Assembly: GCA_011390335.1 (NCBI GenBank)
Contig: JAABSO010000001.1
Location: 231,001 to 295,000, forward strand
Reading direction: 5' to 3'
DNA from: Desulfotignum sp.
Lineage (GTDB): Bacteria; Desulfobacterota; Desulfobacteria; Desulfobacterales; Desulfobacteraceae
DNA: 64,000 nt
The notes beneath the pieces were generated by a model. That model did not search any database. It was given only the letters and a program-made list of their open reading frames with translations, and had not been told where the DNA came from. Below are positions 8,081 through 18,065 of the stretch, piece after piece. Position 1 is the first letter of the stretch, and every line of letters starts with the position of its first letter. The translations under genes and the position numbers were made by a program.

Positions 8081-9400
8081 CTATAAAATTTTTGCAGCCA
8101 GTTCCGCCAGGTCGGACCGCTCCCCTTTTTCCAGATTGATGTGGGCATACAGCGGCTGGCCTTTCATTTTTTCAATGATATAGGCAAGCCCGTTGGTCTG
8201 GCTGTCCAGATAGGGATGGTCAATCTGGAAAATATCACCGGTAAACACGATCTTGGTGCCCTCACCGGCCCGGGTGATGATGGTTTTCACCTCATGGGGG
8301 GTCAGATTCTGGGCTTCATCCACAATAAAGAAAACCCGGACAATGGATCGCCCCCTGATATATGAAATGGGGGTGATCACTATCTTTTCCTCTTCGATCA
8401 GTTCCCGGATCTGCCTGGAGTTGGCATTATTCTCATTAAAATGGTTCTGGATCACCGCCAAATTATCATATAACGGCTGCATATACGGATCAAGCTTGGA
8501 GGCCACATCGCCGGGCAGAAAGCCTAAGTCTTTGTTGCTCAGGGGAACCACCGGCCTGGCAATAAATATCTGGCGATACAGCTGCTTTCTGGCCAAAGCA
8601 GCGGCCAGGGCCAGCAGGGTTTTTCCGGTGCCGGCCTTGCCTGAAACCGTGACCAGAGGAATATCTTCATTGAGCATGGCATTGAGGGCAAAGCTCTGTT
8701 CGGAATTTTTTGGCTTGATGCCGTAACATATCTGGGGCTGGATCGATTTGAGGGTCTGGGTTTTGCCGTCATAAAATGCCAGGGCAGAGTGGGATCCGTT
8801 TTTCAAAATCAGGTTTTCATTGGCATAAAACTCTTTTTCCACACCCAGGCGTGCTTTTGCCACCTCATACGGCTTTTTGTACAGGCTGTCAAAAATTTCC
8901 GGCCGGACATGCTCCACCACCTGCAGCCCGGTGTACATATCTGAAATATTTTCAACAAATTTTGAATTGTAGTTTTCTGTTTTCAATCCAATGGATCTTG
9001 CACGAAGCCGCAGATTGACATCCTTTGTGACAAAGACGACATGCTGAAACTGATGTTTTTTGGCAACAGAATAGGCGATATTCAAAATCTTGATATCTGA
9101 AGTGATCTCCGTAAAATTTTCCCTGATTTTCTCATCCAGGGCCACATCCAGGCAAATGGCAATGGACCCTTCGCCATTTTCACGGGGTACGCCGCCGTTG
9201 AACATTTTATCAGAGGACAATGCATCCAGGTTTCGCAGAAAATCCCTGGCATTGCAGTTGATGACATTGTTTCCCTTTTTGAATTTGTCCAGCTCTTCAA
9301 TCACTGTAATGGGAATGTAAATATCATTGTCCTTGAACTGGTGTAGGCACCCGCTGTCATGAAGGATAACATTGGTGTCCAGGATAAAAATTTTTTTCAT
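8081..9400 (-). CDS. PIN domain-PhoH family ATPase
   Basis: A 439-residue fusion of an N-terminal PIN ribonuclease domain (KKIFILDTNVILHDSG, with further acidic residues to about 140) and a C-terminal PhoH ATPase (Walker A GKAGTGKT, Walker B FFIVDEAQNLT, and TRAGEGTK/FTGD). This matches the PhoH2/YlaK type, thought to act as an RNA helicase-nuclease. The ATG at 9400 follows AAGGAAG; a longer in-frame start has no ribosome site. It lies 74 nt after rel on the same strand. The substrate is unknown. Confidence 0.9.
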   Translation of the reverse strand: MKKIFILDTNVILHDSGCLHQFKDNDIYIPITVIEELDKFKKGNNVINCNARDFLRNLDALSSDKMFNGGVPRENGEGSIAICLDVALDEKIRENFTEITSDIKILNIAYSVAKKHQFQHVVFVTKDVNLRLRARSIGLKTENYNSKFVENISDMYTGLQVVEHVRPEIFDSLYKKPYEVAKARLGVEKEFYANENLILKNGSHSALAFYDGKTQTLKSIQPQICYGIKPKNSEQSFALNAMLNEDIPLVTVSGKAGTGKTLLALAAALARKQLYRQIFIARPVVPLSNKDLGFLPGDVASKLDPYMQPLYDNLAVIQNHFNENNANSRQIRELIEEEKIVITPISYIRGRSIVRVFFIVDEAQNLTPHEVKTIITRAGEGTKIVFTGDIFQIDHPYLDSQTNGLAYIIEKMKGQPLYAHINLEKGERSDLAELAAKIL

Positions 9401-9474
9401 GCATATCTTCCTTTTGCATGGGCTTTGGCTGTTTCTTGGGCCCATGACATATTTATCACTATTGTTAAAGTCTG

Positions 9475-11625
9475 TTACTCATGCTGGACAATGCGTTTGA
9501 CATCTATGACTTTTTTCACCCGCCGCAGTTCTGACATGAGTTTGCGCAGCTGGTTTGAACTTTCCACCATAACCGTGAAATACAGCATGGCCACACCGGT
9601 ATCGGAAGTGTCGGTTCTGGCATTTAAGATATTGGTTTTATTTTTGGAAATCACCGAGGCGATATCTGCCAGCAGACCAAAGCGGTCATCGGTTTTAATC
9701 CGGATACTGGCTGGATAGGATTCGGTATATTCCTCGCTCCACTGAACATCTATCAGTCTTTCCTGGCTCATTTTCATGATATTGATGCAGTTTCTCCGGT
9801 GAATGGTCACCCCCTGTCCCTGGGTAATATACCCTGTGATGGGATCTCCGGGCAAAGGATTGCAGCATTTGGAAAATTTAACCAGAATATCGTTGAGCCC
9901 TTTAACAATAATGCCGGTGTCTGACTTTTTCTGCCTGCTGTCCGCAAGCTTGGACACAAACCCCTCATCTTTGACATCCTGCTCCATCTGGGGCACCGCC
10001 TTATTGAGAATCTGCATGGGGGTGAGTTTTCCAAATCCCACATGGGCAATAAGATCATCCACGGTCTTGAATCCGAAGTGTTGTGCCACCTCCCCTACCT
10101 TGCCGGATTTTATCAGGGCGTTAAAGTTCTGGTTTTTCTTCCGGAACAATTTTTCACACATTTCTTTACCAAGTGAGTAGGAACGCTCTTTTTCCCGGGC
10201 ATTAATCACTGCCCGGATCTTGGTTCTGGCCTTGACGGTCTTGACAAAGTTCAGCCAGTCCGGGCTGGGGGAATGGCCTTTGGTGGTAATGATTTCCACG
10301 GTATCACCGGTCTTTAGCTCATGGGCCAGAGGAACGATTTTGCCGTTGACCTTGGCGCCGGTGCATTCCGCCCCCACCTCCGTATGGATACTGTAGGCAA
10401 AATCCACAGGTGTGGCCCCTTTGGGAAGGGTCTTGATATCGCCTGCAGGCGTGATCACATATATTTCATCCGGGTACAGGTCAATACGCACGTTTTCGAG
10501 AAATTCATCCGGATCATTGAAATTTTCCTGATTTTCCACAAGGTTCCGGATCCAGGCAAACATCTCCCCGGTGGTCTCATCGATGCGGGTTCCTTCTTTG
10601 TAGCTCCAGTGGGCTGCAATACCGGATTCAGCAATCCTGTCCATCTCCTGGGTCCGTATCTGGATTTCCACCCGTTCTCCTTTGGGGCCGATGACCGTGG
10701 TATGGATGGACTGGTACATGTTGGGTTTGGGATTGCCGATATAATCTTTGATCTTGTAATAGATGGGCTTCCACATGGAATGGATGGCACCCATGGCTGC
10801 ATAGCACTGGGGAACCGTGTCCAGAATGATCCGGAATGCGATGATATCATATACTTCATCAAAATCCAGGTTCTGGGAGACCATTTTCTGATAAATGCTG
10901 TAGTGCTGCTTGTACCGGCCCTTGATGTCACAGGGCAGCTCCATCTCCTCCATTTTATAATGAAGGCTGGTTGACACCTCCTTGATATATGCTTCTTTTT
11001 CATCCTTGGCCCGGTTCACCAGGGCATCGATATATTCATACTCATCCGGCAGGGTATAAAAAAATGCTATTTCCTCCAGCTCGTGCTTGACCCAGAATAT
11101 CCCCAGACGGGCTGCAATGGGGGCGTATATGTCCAGGGTCTCCTGGGCAATGGCAGCCTGTTTATCGGGATTTTTATGGTATTTAAGGGTGCGCATGTTG
11201 TGGATCCGGTCCGCCAGCTTGATGAGCACCACCCGGATGTCATCGGCCATGGCCAGAATCATTTTCCGCAACGACTCAGCCTGCTGGGCCACCTTGTTGG
11301 AAAAAGGCAGGGCTGACAGCTTGGTCACCCCTTCCACAATATGGGCCACCCCGGGTCCGAACATCTCCTGGATATCCTCCTTGGTGGCCGGGGTGTCTTC
11401 GATGACATCATGGAGCAGGGCTGCGGCAATACTTTCCACATCCAGGCGCATATCCGCCAGGATCTTTCCTACCTCCAGGGGGTGCGAAAGATAGGGCTCT
11501 CCCGACAACCGGACCTGTCCTTCATGAACCCGGGCGGAATACACATAGGCCCGGTCAATGATATCCAGGTCTGCCTCCGGGTTATACTCGACAATGGTAT
11601 CCAGTATGTCGGTGATACGAATCAT
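9475..11625 (-). CDS. rel: Bifunctional (p)ppGpp synthetase/hydrolase (Rel/SpoT)
   Basis: A 716-residue long RSH enzyme that makes and degrades (p)ppGpp in the stringent response. The order is an HD hydrolase domain with intact YLSHPLEVG and ALLHDVIEDT, a synthetase domain (GRYKQHYSIYQKM, IAFRIILDT, PNMYQSIHTTV, EIQIRT), a TGS domain (YVITPAGDIKTLPKGATPVDFAY), a zinc-finger/helical region with the SKCCNPLPGD motif, and a C-terminal ACT domain. The intact HD residues argue for hydrolase activity as well. It lies 40 nt downstream of proS on the same strand. Confidence 0.95.
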   Translation of the reverse strand: MIRITDILDTIVEYNPEADLDIIDRAYVYSARVHEGQVRLSGEPYLSHPLEVGKILADMRLDVESIAAALLHDVIEDTPATKEDIQEMFGPGVAHIVEGVTKLSALPFSNKVAQQAESLRKMILAMADDIRVVLIKLADRIHNMRTLKYHKNPDKQAAIAQETLDIYAPIAARLGIFWVKHELEEIAFFYTLPDEYEYIDALVNRAKDEKEAYIKEVSTSLHYKMEEMELPCDIKGRYKQHYSIYQKMVSQNLDFDEVYDIIAFRIILDTVPQCYAAMGAIHSMWKPIYYKIKDYIGNPKPNMYQSIHTTVIGPKGERVEIQIRTQEMDRIAESGIAAHWSYKEGTRIDETTGEMFAWIRNLVENQENFNDPDEFLENVRIDLYPDEIYVITPAGDIKTLPKGATPVDFAYSIHTEVGAECTGAKVNGKIVPLAHELKTGDTVEIITTKGHSPSPDWLNFVKTVKARTKIRAVINAREKERSYSLGKEMCEKLFRKKNQNFNALIKSGKVGEVAQHFGFKTVDDLIAHVGFGKLTPMQILNKAVPQMEQDVKDEGFVSKLADSRQKKSDTGIIVKGLNDILVKFSKCCNPLPGDPITGYITQGQGVTIHRRNCINIMKMSQERLIDVQWSEEYTESYPASIRIKTDDRFGLLADIASVISKNKTNILNARTDTSDTGVAMLYFTVMVESSNQLRKLMSELRRVKKVIDVKRIVQHE

Positions 11626-11665
11626 TGGCTGACCCTATCCTGTCCCGCCGGTGAAAACCACCCGG

Positions 11666-13177
11666 TTAATAGGCTTTGGCAAACAGCACCCGCTGGTCAC
11701 TGGGTTTTTCACAGCAGATACATTGGCCGCTTTCCTTTGGACCGTCAAAGGGAATACACCGGATGGTGACGGACAGATCTTTTTTAATCTGTTCCTCACA
11801 GGCCCCGGACCCGCACCAGTGAGAAAAAACAAAGGCACCGTTACGGGCGCCGCCGGTGTTTTCATACAGATCATAAAATTTCTGTCTGGCATCGATATAA
11901 AAGGTGTTGGCCTTCTGAAATGCCAGAGCCCGGTCAAAAAGGGTCTGCTGGATATTGTCCAGGATATCTGTGATCCCGGCAATGAACATATCCCTGTCCA
12001 TGCTTTCCTTCTGGCTGGTATCTTTGTCTCTGCGGGCCACGAATACGGTGTTGCCGGCAATATCCCGGGGGCCCAGCTCCACCCGGACGGGAATGCCTTT
12101 TTTCACCCAGTCCCATCCCCTGGCACCACCGATATCCCTGTCATCAATTTCCACTTCCACCGGCCTGCCGTAATAATTTTTATCAGCCAAAGCTGCTTTC
12201 AGGGCTTTGGCGCTCTCTTGCACCTTTGAATTGTCATCTCCCTTTTTAAGAATAGGCAGGATCACCACATGGGCCGGGGCGATGCGCGGGGGCACCACCA
12301 GACCGTCATCATCGGAGTGCACCATGATCATGCCACCGATCATCCGGGTGGAGGTTCCCCAGGAGGTGGTCCAGGCATACTGTTCCTGGCCGTCTTCGTT
12401 CTGGAACCGGATATCCGATCCTCTGGCAAAGTTCTGGCCCAGAAAATGTGAGGTGCCTGCCTGAAGGGCCCGGCGGTCCTGCATCATGGCTTCGATGCAG
12501 GTGGTGTCATCTGCGCCTGGAAACCGTTCTGAAACCGTTTTCCGCCCCTTTATCACCGGTATTGCCAGCCGTTCCTCCACAAATTCGGCATACAGATCCA
12601 GCATCTGCAGGGTTCTTTGCACCGCTTCTTTTTTTGTGGCATGGGCGGTATGCCCCTCCTGCCACAAAAACTCACTGGTTCGCAAAAACATGCGGGTACG
12701 CATCTCCCACCGGACAACATTGGCCCACTGGTTCAACAGGATGGGCAGATCCCGGTAGGAAGTGGTCCACCTGGACATGGACTCACCAATAATGGTTTCA
12801 GAGGTGGGCCGGACAATCAGGGGTTCTGCCAGTTCCCCGGCCGGCACCAGTTTGCCGTCTTTGTTTTTTTCCAGTTTATGGTGGGTGACTACAGCGCATT
12901 CTTTGGCAAACCCATCCACATGTTCGGCTTCTTTTTCCAGGTAGGACAACGGGATGAACAAAGGAAAATAGGCGTTTTTAACCCCGGTTTTCTTGAATTG
13001 GGCATCCATCTGATTCATGATGTTCTCCCAGATGGCGTATCCCCAGGGTTTCATGACCATACAGCCCCTGACCGGTGAATTTTCCGCCATATCCGATGCC
13101 TTGATGATTTCCTGGTACCACTGGGCATAATCCTGTTCCCGGGTGGGGGTAATTGCTGTTTTATTCTTTGCTCCCAT
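11666..13177 (-). CDS. proS: Prolyl-tRNA synthetase, short archaeal/eukaryal type
   Basis: A 503-residue class II synthetase charging tRNA-Pro. It begins without the bacterial editing insertion and ends with the C-terminal extension typical of type 3 ProRS (HWCGSGACEE, CICCEKP, ending in Tyr). Motif 2 is MRTRMFLRTSEFLWQEGHTAHAT and motif 3 is STRMIGGMIMVHSDDDGL. Bacterial-type enzymes are about 570 residues with an INS editing domain between motifs 2 and 3, which is absent here. The ATG at 13177 overlaps the end of ispG by 17 nt. Confidence 0.95.
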   Translation of the reverse strand: MGAKNKTAITPTREQDYAQWYQEIIKASDMAENSPVRGCMVMKPWGYAIWENIMNQMDAQFKKTGVKNAYFPLFIPLSYLEKEAEHVDGFAKECAVVTHHKLEKNKDGKLVPAGELAEPLIVRPTSETIIGESMSRWTTSYRDLPILLNQWANVVRWEMRTRMFLRTSEFLWQEGHTAHATKKEAVQRTLQMLDLYAEFVEERLAIPVIKGRKTVSERFPGADDTTCIEAMMQDRRALQAGTSHFLGQNFARGSDIRFQNEDGQEQYAWTTSWGTSTRMIGGMIMVHSDDDGLVVPPRIAPAHVVILPILKKGDDNSKVQESAKALKAALADKNYYGRPVEVEIDDRDIGGARGWDWVKKGIPVRVELGPRDIAGNTVFVARRDKDTSQKESMDRDMFIAGITDILDNIQQTLFDRALAFQKANTFYIDARQKFYDLYENTGGARNGAFVFSHWCGSGACEEQIKKDLSVTIRCIPFDGPKESGQCICCEKPSDQRVLFAKAY

Positions 13178-14273
13178 TCACATCCTCCGAATTTTGCGTC
13201 ATTTTATCTATTTCATACAGCAGCTGTGCCACAAGCTGATCCTGGTGCACTTTTTTGAACACCCTGCCTTTTTTAAATATAATCCCTGTGCCGTCTGCGC
13301 CTGCAATGCCGATATCCGCCTCCTTTGCTTCGCCCGGTCCGTTGACGACACACCCCATAATGGCAACTTTAATCTGAGAATCCCGCCCAAGTAAAGCTTT
13401 TTCTACATCCTGTGCAATTTTAAACAGATCGATCCGGCACCGGCCGCAGGTAGGGCAGGAGATGATCTCAGGCCCTCTGTTTCTCAGTCCCAGTGCACGG
13501 AGGATTTCATACCCGGTGCGGATCTCTTCCACCGGATCACGGGTCAATGACACCCGGATAGTATCCCCGAGTCCTTTGGACAACAGCATCCCGATACCGA
13601 TGGCGGATTTGGTGATGCCGGCATACAGCCCCCCTGCCTCGGTGATTCCCACATGAAAAGGCACATCCGTTTTTTGGGCAAGCAGCTGGTATGCTGCGAC
13701 GGTGCGGGCCACATCCGATGCCTTCAATGACACCTTGATATCATAAAACCCCAGGTCTTCCAACATCCGGATATTTGCCAGGCCGCTTTCCATCATGGCC
13801 TCAGGTGTGGCTCCTAAGCGCTGTGCAATCTCTTTTTCCAGTGATCCGGCATTAACGCCTATACGGATGGATATACCATGTGCTTTTGCGCAGTCCACAA
13901 CTTTTTTCACTTTGTGATGCGCCCCGATATTGCCGGGATTGATGCGCAGCGCGTCTGCTCCTGATTCAGCAGCAGCCAGGGCCAGTCTGAAATCAAAATG
14001 GATGTCTGCAATCACGGGAATGGCCACCTGCTCTTTGATCTGCCGGATGGCCAGTGCGTCCACCATTTCCGGCACCGCCACCCGGATGATCTCACACCCG
14101 GCCGTCTCCAGACCTTTGATCTGGCGGACAGTGGCTGACACATCCCGGGTTCGGGTATTGGTCATGGACTGGACCGAAACCGGCGCATCTGATCCCACAG
14201 GCACATTACCCACACGGATCTGACGGGTTTTTCTTCTTTTTTGCACCAAGGACAGAATGGGTTTCCTGTTCAT
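13161..14273 (-). CDS. ispG: 4-hydroxy-3-methylbut-2-enyl diphosphate synthase (flavodoxin/ferredoxin)
   Basis: A 370-residue IspG/GcpE, the [4Fe-4S] enzyme converting MEcPP to HMBPP in the MEP isoprenoid pathway. The N-terminal TIM barrel has VQSMTNTRTRD, VADIHFDFRLAL and RINPGNIGA. The C-terminal domain supplies the cluster Cys residues in ISCPTCGRC and CVVNGPGEA, with the family ending GIAGADGTG. Length is normal for the compact bacterial type. It is first in a minus-strand run ispG-proS-rel. Confidence 0.96.
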   Translation of the reverse strand: MNRKPILSLVQKRRKTRQIRVGNVPVGSDAPVSVQSMTNTRTRDVSATVRQIKGLETAGCEIIRVAVPEMVDALAIRQIKEQVAIPVIADIHFDFRLALAAAESGADALRINPGNIGAHHKVKKVVDCAKAHGISIRIGVNAGSLEKEIAQRLGATPEAMMESGLANIRMLEDLGFYDIKVSLKASDVARTVAAYQLLAQKTDVPFHVGITEAGGLYAGITKSAIGIGMLLSKGLGDTIRVSLTRDPVEEIRTGYEILRALGLRNRGPEIISCPTCGRCRIDLFKIAQDVEKALLGRDSQIKVAIMGCVVNGPGEAKEADIGIAGADGTGIIFKKGRVFKKVHQDQLVAQLLYEIDKMTQNSEDVNGSKE

Positions 14274-14374
14274 ATTTCACAAGCCTCCATCTGACAGATC
14301 CCAAAAAAAATGGGTCTGGAACCAGCCTGAACAATTTTCATATGATGAAGCGTACCATATTTTAAATGAATGGT

Positions 14375-15241
14375 TCAAGCCGGCAGATGGGACGGGATAT
14401 CATTAAACATGCCAGACAGCACGGCCAGGGACCGGTTCAGGTCCTGACGGTTAAATACCTCCAGGCTCACTGTTCCTTGATAGCCCGCAAGCTGGCTGCA
14501 CACCTGATGCATCTGGTGTGCAGCCAGATGGTCCAGGCTGATATGGTCTTTCATCCCTTTTTCCAGACAGGCAGCACCATGGAGATGGACCAGGGCCAGC
14601 CGGTCCCTGAAAACCGTAAAACTGTGTGCCAGGTCATACCCATACCTGAAATGGTGGCCGGCATCAATACATATCATGAGATCATGGGCCTGTGCCAGTG
14701 GCTGCAGCAGGGCAGGAGAATAATCCAGGGTTTCCAGGGATATCACCCGGGGATCGGGCAGCAGCGGTATCAGGCGGTCCAGGCCATCCCGGGCACGTTC
14801 CTGCCAGGCGGACACATCTTTTTTATCTCTTCTAAGTAGTTCATCTGAGTTACTGTTCGGTTTGGTGCCGGACATTGCCCCGGAGGGTGCGCTTTCAAAA
14901 CCCATTTCCAGGTGAAGGGTGTGGGTTAAAGGAGACAATGGTGCACACAATTCCACCACCCGGGCCATGGTATCAGCCGCTTTTTGCCGGTCTTTTGCCG
15001 CACTGCCGGTGAGGCTGACATCTGTGGGCAGATGCACATTATACCCCACACCCAGATCCCGGGACAGGCATGCCAGCTCGGCTATCTGGGTGCGGGTGGG
15101 CAGCACGGCCCCAGGCATGCTTTCAAACACCAGCAGTTCGATCTCATCAAAGAACGCGCCTGTTTTGCGGACATTGGGAATAATATGGTCCGGGTAAATG
15201 AATGAGGTGGTGCCTAAGCGGAACTGCCGTTTCATTTTCAT
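14375..15241 (-). CDS. cbiR: AP-endonuclease-2 superfamily protein, CbiR-type cobamide phosphodiesterase
   Basis: A 288-residue TIM-barrel protein with metal ligands spaced as in the AP endonuclease 2/sugar isomerase superfamily: NVHLPTD, TLHLEMGF, SLETLDY, CIDAGHHFRYG, LVHLHGA and VSLEVFN. It is the last gene of a cobalamin-salvage operon and its ATG overlaps the cbiB stop by one base (TAATG). The characterised CbiR of Akkermansia belongs to this superfamily and cleaves the nucleotide loop of cobamides for remodelling. That function is assigned from context and fold, so the superfamily call is firm and the exact activity is probable. Confidence 0.72.
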   Translation of the reverse strand: MKMKRQFRLGTTSFIYPDHIIPNVRKTGAFFDEIELLVFESMPGAVLPTRTQIAELACLSRDLGVGYNVHLPTDVSLTGSAAKDRQKAADTMARVVELCAPLSPLTHTLHLEMGFESAPSGAMSGTKPNSNSDELLRRDKKDVSAWQERARDGLDRLIPLLPDPRVISLETLDYSPALLQPLAQAHDLMICIDAGHHFRYGYDLAHSFTVFRDRLALVHLHGAACLEKGMKDHISLDHLAAHQMHQVCSQLAGYQGTVSLEVFNRQDLNRSLAVLSGMFNDIPSHLPA

Positions 15242-16227
15242 TATCCCACCCCTGCAGCCTGGAGCAGCGCAGCCAGGAAAATGGCGGACGAAAGCCCTGT
15301 CACCGCAGCTGCCTGCATGAGCCGGCAGGCAGAAACAATGGAAGATATTTGCGGATCATCAAAGCCGGCACCAATATAGGGTTTGTCCACCTGCCTGCCG
15401 TGGTAGATACCAGGCCCGCCCAGGCGGATGCGCAGGGCCCCGGCAAAGGCAGCCTCGGAAAATCCTGCGTTTGGGCTTTTGTGCTGCCGGCCCTGGGAAA
15501 ATCCGGTTTTCAACGCCCCTGCAACGGATGCTTCAGGCACAAAAAAGGCTGCCGCGGCAATCACAAAAACCGCCAGTCTGGCCGGAATAAAATTGGCGGC
15601 ATCATCGATGCGGGCTGCTGCCCGTCCGAACAATGCATATGTATCATTGTTATATCCCACCATGGAATCCAGGGTGTTGATCATTTTATAGGCCACAGCA
15701 CCAGGCACCCCCAGCACAAGTACCCAGAAAAGCGGGGATAAAAACCCGTCCACAAAATTTTCCGCCACCGTCTCAACCGCAGCCCGGGTTATACCGGATT
15801 CATCCAGGGTCCGGGTTTCTCTGCCCACAATCATGGACAGATTGCGCCGGGCTGTGGGCAGATCTTTTGCCCCAAGGGGCTGCGCAACAACAAGGGCTGC
15901 ATCTTTCAGACTTTTGACGGAAAAACAGTAAAACAGCAGCAGCACCTGGACCCCCTGGCCAAAAAACAGATGGATCCGGCCGGCTGACCAGATCAGGGCC
16001 AGGGCCAGAAAATAGGTGCAGATAATCAAAAAAACGGCAAACAACACGCCCGCTGTAAACTGATTGATAAAAAACCGCCGGAAACGGGGCTCAAAAAACC
16101 CAATGGCCCGGCCCATGTATACCACCGGGTGGGGCAGGCTGCGGGGATCACCCAGAAAAAAATCCAGGACAAAGGCGGCGAAAAATATATACCAGGCAGC
16201 CTCAACCACGGGCCAGGGCCTTTTCAA
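15241..16227 (-). CDS. cbiB: Adenosylcobinamide-phosphate synthase CbiB
   Basis: A 328-residue inner-membrane protein that joins aminopropanol phosphate (or a related amine) to adenosylcobyric acid. Family motifs are FLGDPRSLPHPVVYMGRAIGFFE near the N-terminus, IVGRETRTLDESGITRAAVETVAENFVDG, and YKMINTLDSMVGYN. Several hydrophobic helices surround them. It overlaps the end of cobD by 26 nt, and cobD supplies its amine substrate. Confidence 0.94.
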   Translation of the reverse strand: MKRPWPVVEAAWYIFFAAFVLDFFLGDPRSLPHPVVYMGRAIGFFEPRFRRFFINQFTAGVLFAVFLIICTYFLALALIWSAGRIHLFFGQGVQVLLLFYCFSVKSLKDAALVVAQPLGAKDLPTARRNLSMIVGRETRTLDESGITRAAVETVAENFVDGFLSPLFWVLVLGVPGAVAYKMINTLDSMVGYNNDTYALFGRAAARIDDAANFIPARLAVFVIAAAAFFVPEASVAGALKTGFSQGRQHKSPNAGFSEAAFAGALRIRLGGPGIYHGRQVDKPYIGAGFDDPQISSIVSACRLMQAAAVTGLSSAIFLAALLQAAGVG

Positions 16228-17284
16228 GGCTTCGGATCAAAGCCGTATTGGTTTTCCGGTCTTTGAGGGAAAACCGCACATACCGGTGGTCAAGGCCGGT
16301 AAAATTGCTGCAGTCCCGGATCAGGATCCGGTCTGCGCCCACCTGCCGGCACACATGGGAGGCGGTATGGTGCAGCAGCTGTGCCAGGATGAAACAGGTG
16401 TGGCCGGGAACAGGCACAAGCCCCCTCAGGTCAGCCACCGCATCGAAAAATCTCTTTTTTTCCCCGGCAATATAGGCCCGGGTTTTTTCATAAAAAGGCG
16501 CAATCTGCTCCGGGTATTCAAAGATATCTGTGATAACGACCTGGGCCAGGGCATTGACACTCCAGGGCTGGTAATAATGCATGACAGTGTCAACCAGGTG
16601 CTTTGCCCCGCTTAAAAAGCCGGTGCGCAGCCCGGGAATGGTAAAAATTTTCGACATGGAAGACAGCACCAGCAGGTTGCCATATGATGTGTCATGGACC
16701 AGGGAAATGTCGCCGGCCCCCTCCACAAAGGGAAGGTAGGATTCATCCACCACAAAACACACATCAGGGTGCCTGCGCACCAGGGTGGTGATGAACTCTT
16801 TTTCCACCAGCACACCGGTGGGGTTGTTGGGGTTGCAGATAAATACCAGGTCTGCCCTGGCGGCCATATCTGACACCGCTTCCAGATCAGGCAAAAAACC
16901 GTTATCTGCTCTGGCCATGCAAAACGCCGGTGCAATGCCGTGCACAGCGCAGGCATCTGCGTAATCAGAATAGGTGGGGCCCAGGATCACAACCTTTTTC
17001 GCATCCAGGGCCTTAGGGATGGTATAGATAAACCAGGTGGTGCCGCTGCCGGCAATCACGGTATCCGGATCAATACCGTGAAACCGGGCAAAACCCCGGG
17101 TCATGGAACCTGCATCCGGCTCAGGAAGCGCCTGGATAACTGACAGGTTCTCCATAATAACGGTTTTTATCCGTTCCGGCGGCCCTAAAGGATTGAGGTT
17201 GGCGCTCATGTCGATGATCTCATCTGCAGAACATCCCAGTTCTTCTGCCAGCCCTTTTGTGTTGCCGCCATGACCGATAATCAT
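16202..17284 (-). CDS. cobD: Threonine-phosphate decarboxylase CobD
   Basis: A 360-residue PLP enzyme of aminotransferase fold type I, most likely making (R)-1-amino-2-propanol phosphate for CbiB. Features are the N-terminal GHGGNTKGLAEELG, SANLNPLGPP, CNPNNPTG, the PLP lysine in SSMSKIFTIPGLRTGF, and a C-terminal RFSLKD. Histidinol-phosphate aminotransferase is related, but the HGG N-terminus and the cobalamin neighbours favour CobD. The ATG at 17284 is preceded by AAAGGA and replaces a longer frame whose start would overlap cobS. It overlaps cbiB by 26 nt. Confidence 0.88.
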   Translation of the reverse strand: MIIGHGGNTKGLAEELGCSADEIIDMSANLNPLGPPERIKTVIMENLSVIQALPEPDAGSMTRGFARFHGIDPDTVIAGSGTTWFIYTIPKALDAKKVVILGPTYSDYADACAVHGIAPAFCMARADNGFLPDLEAVSDMAARADLVFICNPNNPTGVLVEKEFITTLVRRHPDVCFVVDESYLPFVEGAGDISLVHDTSYGNLLVLSSMSKIFTIPGLRTGFLSGAKHLVDTVMHYYQPWSVNALAQVVITDIFEYPEQIAPFYEKTRAYIAGEKKRFFDAVADLRGLVPVPGHTCFILAQLLHHTASHVCRQVGADRILIRDCSNFTGLDHRYVRFSLKDRKTNTALIRSLEKALARG

Positions 17285-17297
17285 GATACGATCCTTT

Positions 17298-18065
17298 TCA
17301 CAGAAAAGCGGCGCCGCAGCCCAGAAACAAAATTGCTTCCACAAGTTCTGTCATGGCCCCGAGCATATCCCCTGTGATACAGTTCATCTTTTTTTTGTAA
17401 AACCATAAAATACCCAAGCAGCTGATTCCGAACAACAGGTTCAGAACCAGGCCGTTATACCCTAAAAACACAGATAAAAACAGGGGGATCAGGCAATAGA
17501 CAAAATCTTTTGGTCCCAGGGCAGATGCAAACAGGTCCAGGCCGGTGCCGGTGCCGGTGCGGCCATAGTCCAGAAACCGGATGCCGAAAATCATGGATGC
17601 CCGGGCATAGGCAGGTACCAGCAGCAGGACCAGCAGGGCCTGACCGGTTTCGAAAGCAACTTTTACCGCATATATCCCGGCCACCTTCATGGCCAGGACA
17701 CAGACCACGGCCACAAGCCCCATCATGCCGGTGCGGCTGTCCTTCATGATCTCCAGGGCCCGCTGCCGGGATCTGTGGCTGAAAATGCCGTCTGCCGTAT
17801 CCCCCAGGCCGTCCAGGTGGAACGCCCCGGTGAGAATCACCAGGCAGAGCACATCTGCCAGGGCAGCCACAGGCAAAGGCCACAGCCACGAGGCTGCAAT
17901 ATCGGTGAGCACAAGCAGACTTCCCAGAACCAGGCCCGCCACCGGGAAAAACCGGATCATGCCCATGGGGGAATAGGCAGCCTGTCGGCCCGCCGGCAAA
18001 ACCGTTAAAAACAGAAGACAGGACTGCAGATCCGAAAAAAACCCGTTTGTTTTAGGCGGGGTCAT
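17298..18065 (-). CDS. cobS: Adenosylcobinamide-GDP ribazoletransferase (cobalamin synthase) CobS
   Basis: A 255-residue polytopic membrane protein that joins adenosylcobinamide-GDP with alpha-ribazole (phosphate). The family motif GAFHLDGLGDTADGIFS with DSRTGMMG carries the Mg-binding acidic residues, and YARASMIFG and ITGDMLGAMTELVEA are also typical. It overlaps the radical SAM gene upstream by 4 nt and is followed by cobD after 13 nt. Confidence 0.94.
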   Translation of the reverse strand: MTPPKTNGFFSDLQSCLLFLTVLPAGRQAAYSPMGMIRFFPVAGLVLGSLLVLTDIAASWLWPLPVAALADVLCLVILTGAFHLDGLGDTADGIFSHRSRQRALEIMKDSRTGMMGLVAVVCVLAMKVAGIYAVKVAFETGQALLVLLLVPAYARASMIFGIRFLDYGRTGTGTGLDLFASALGPKDFVYCLIPLFLSVFLGYNGLVLNLLFGISCLGILWFYKKKMNCITGDMLGAMTELVEAILFLGCGAAFL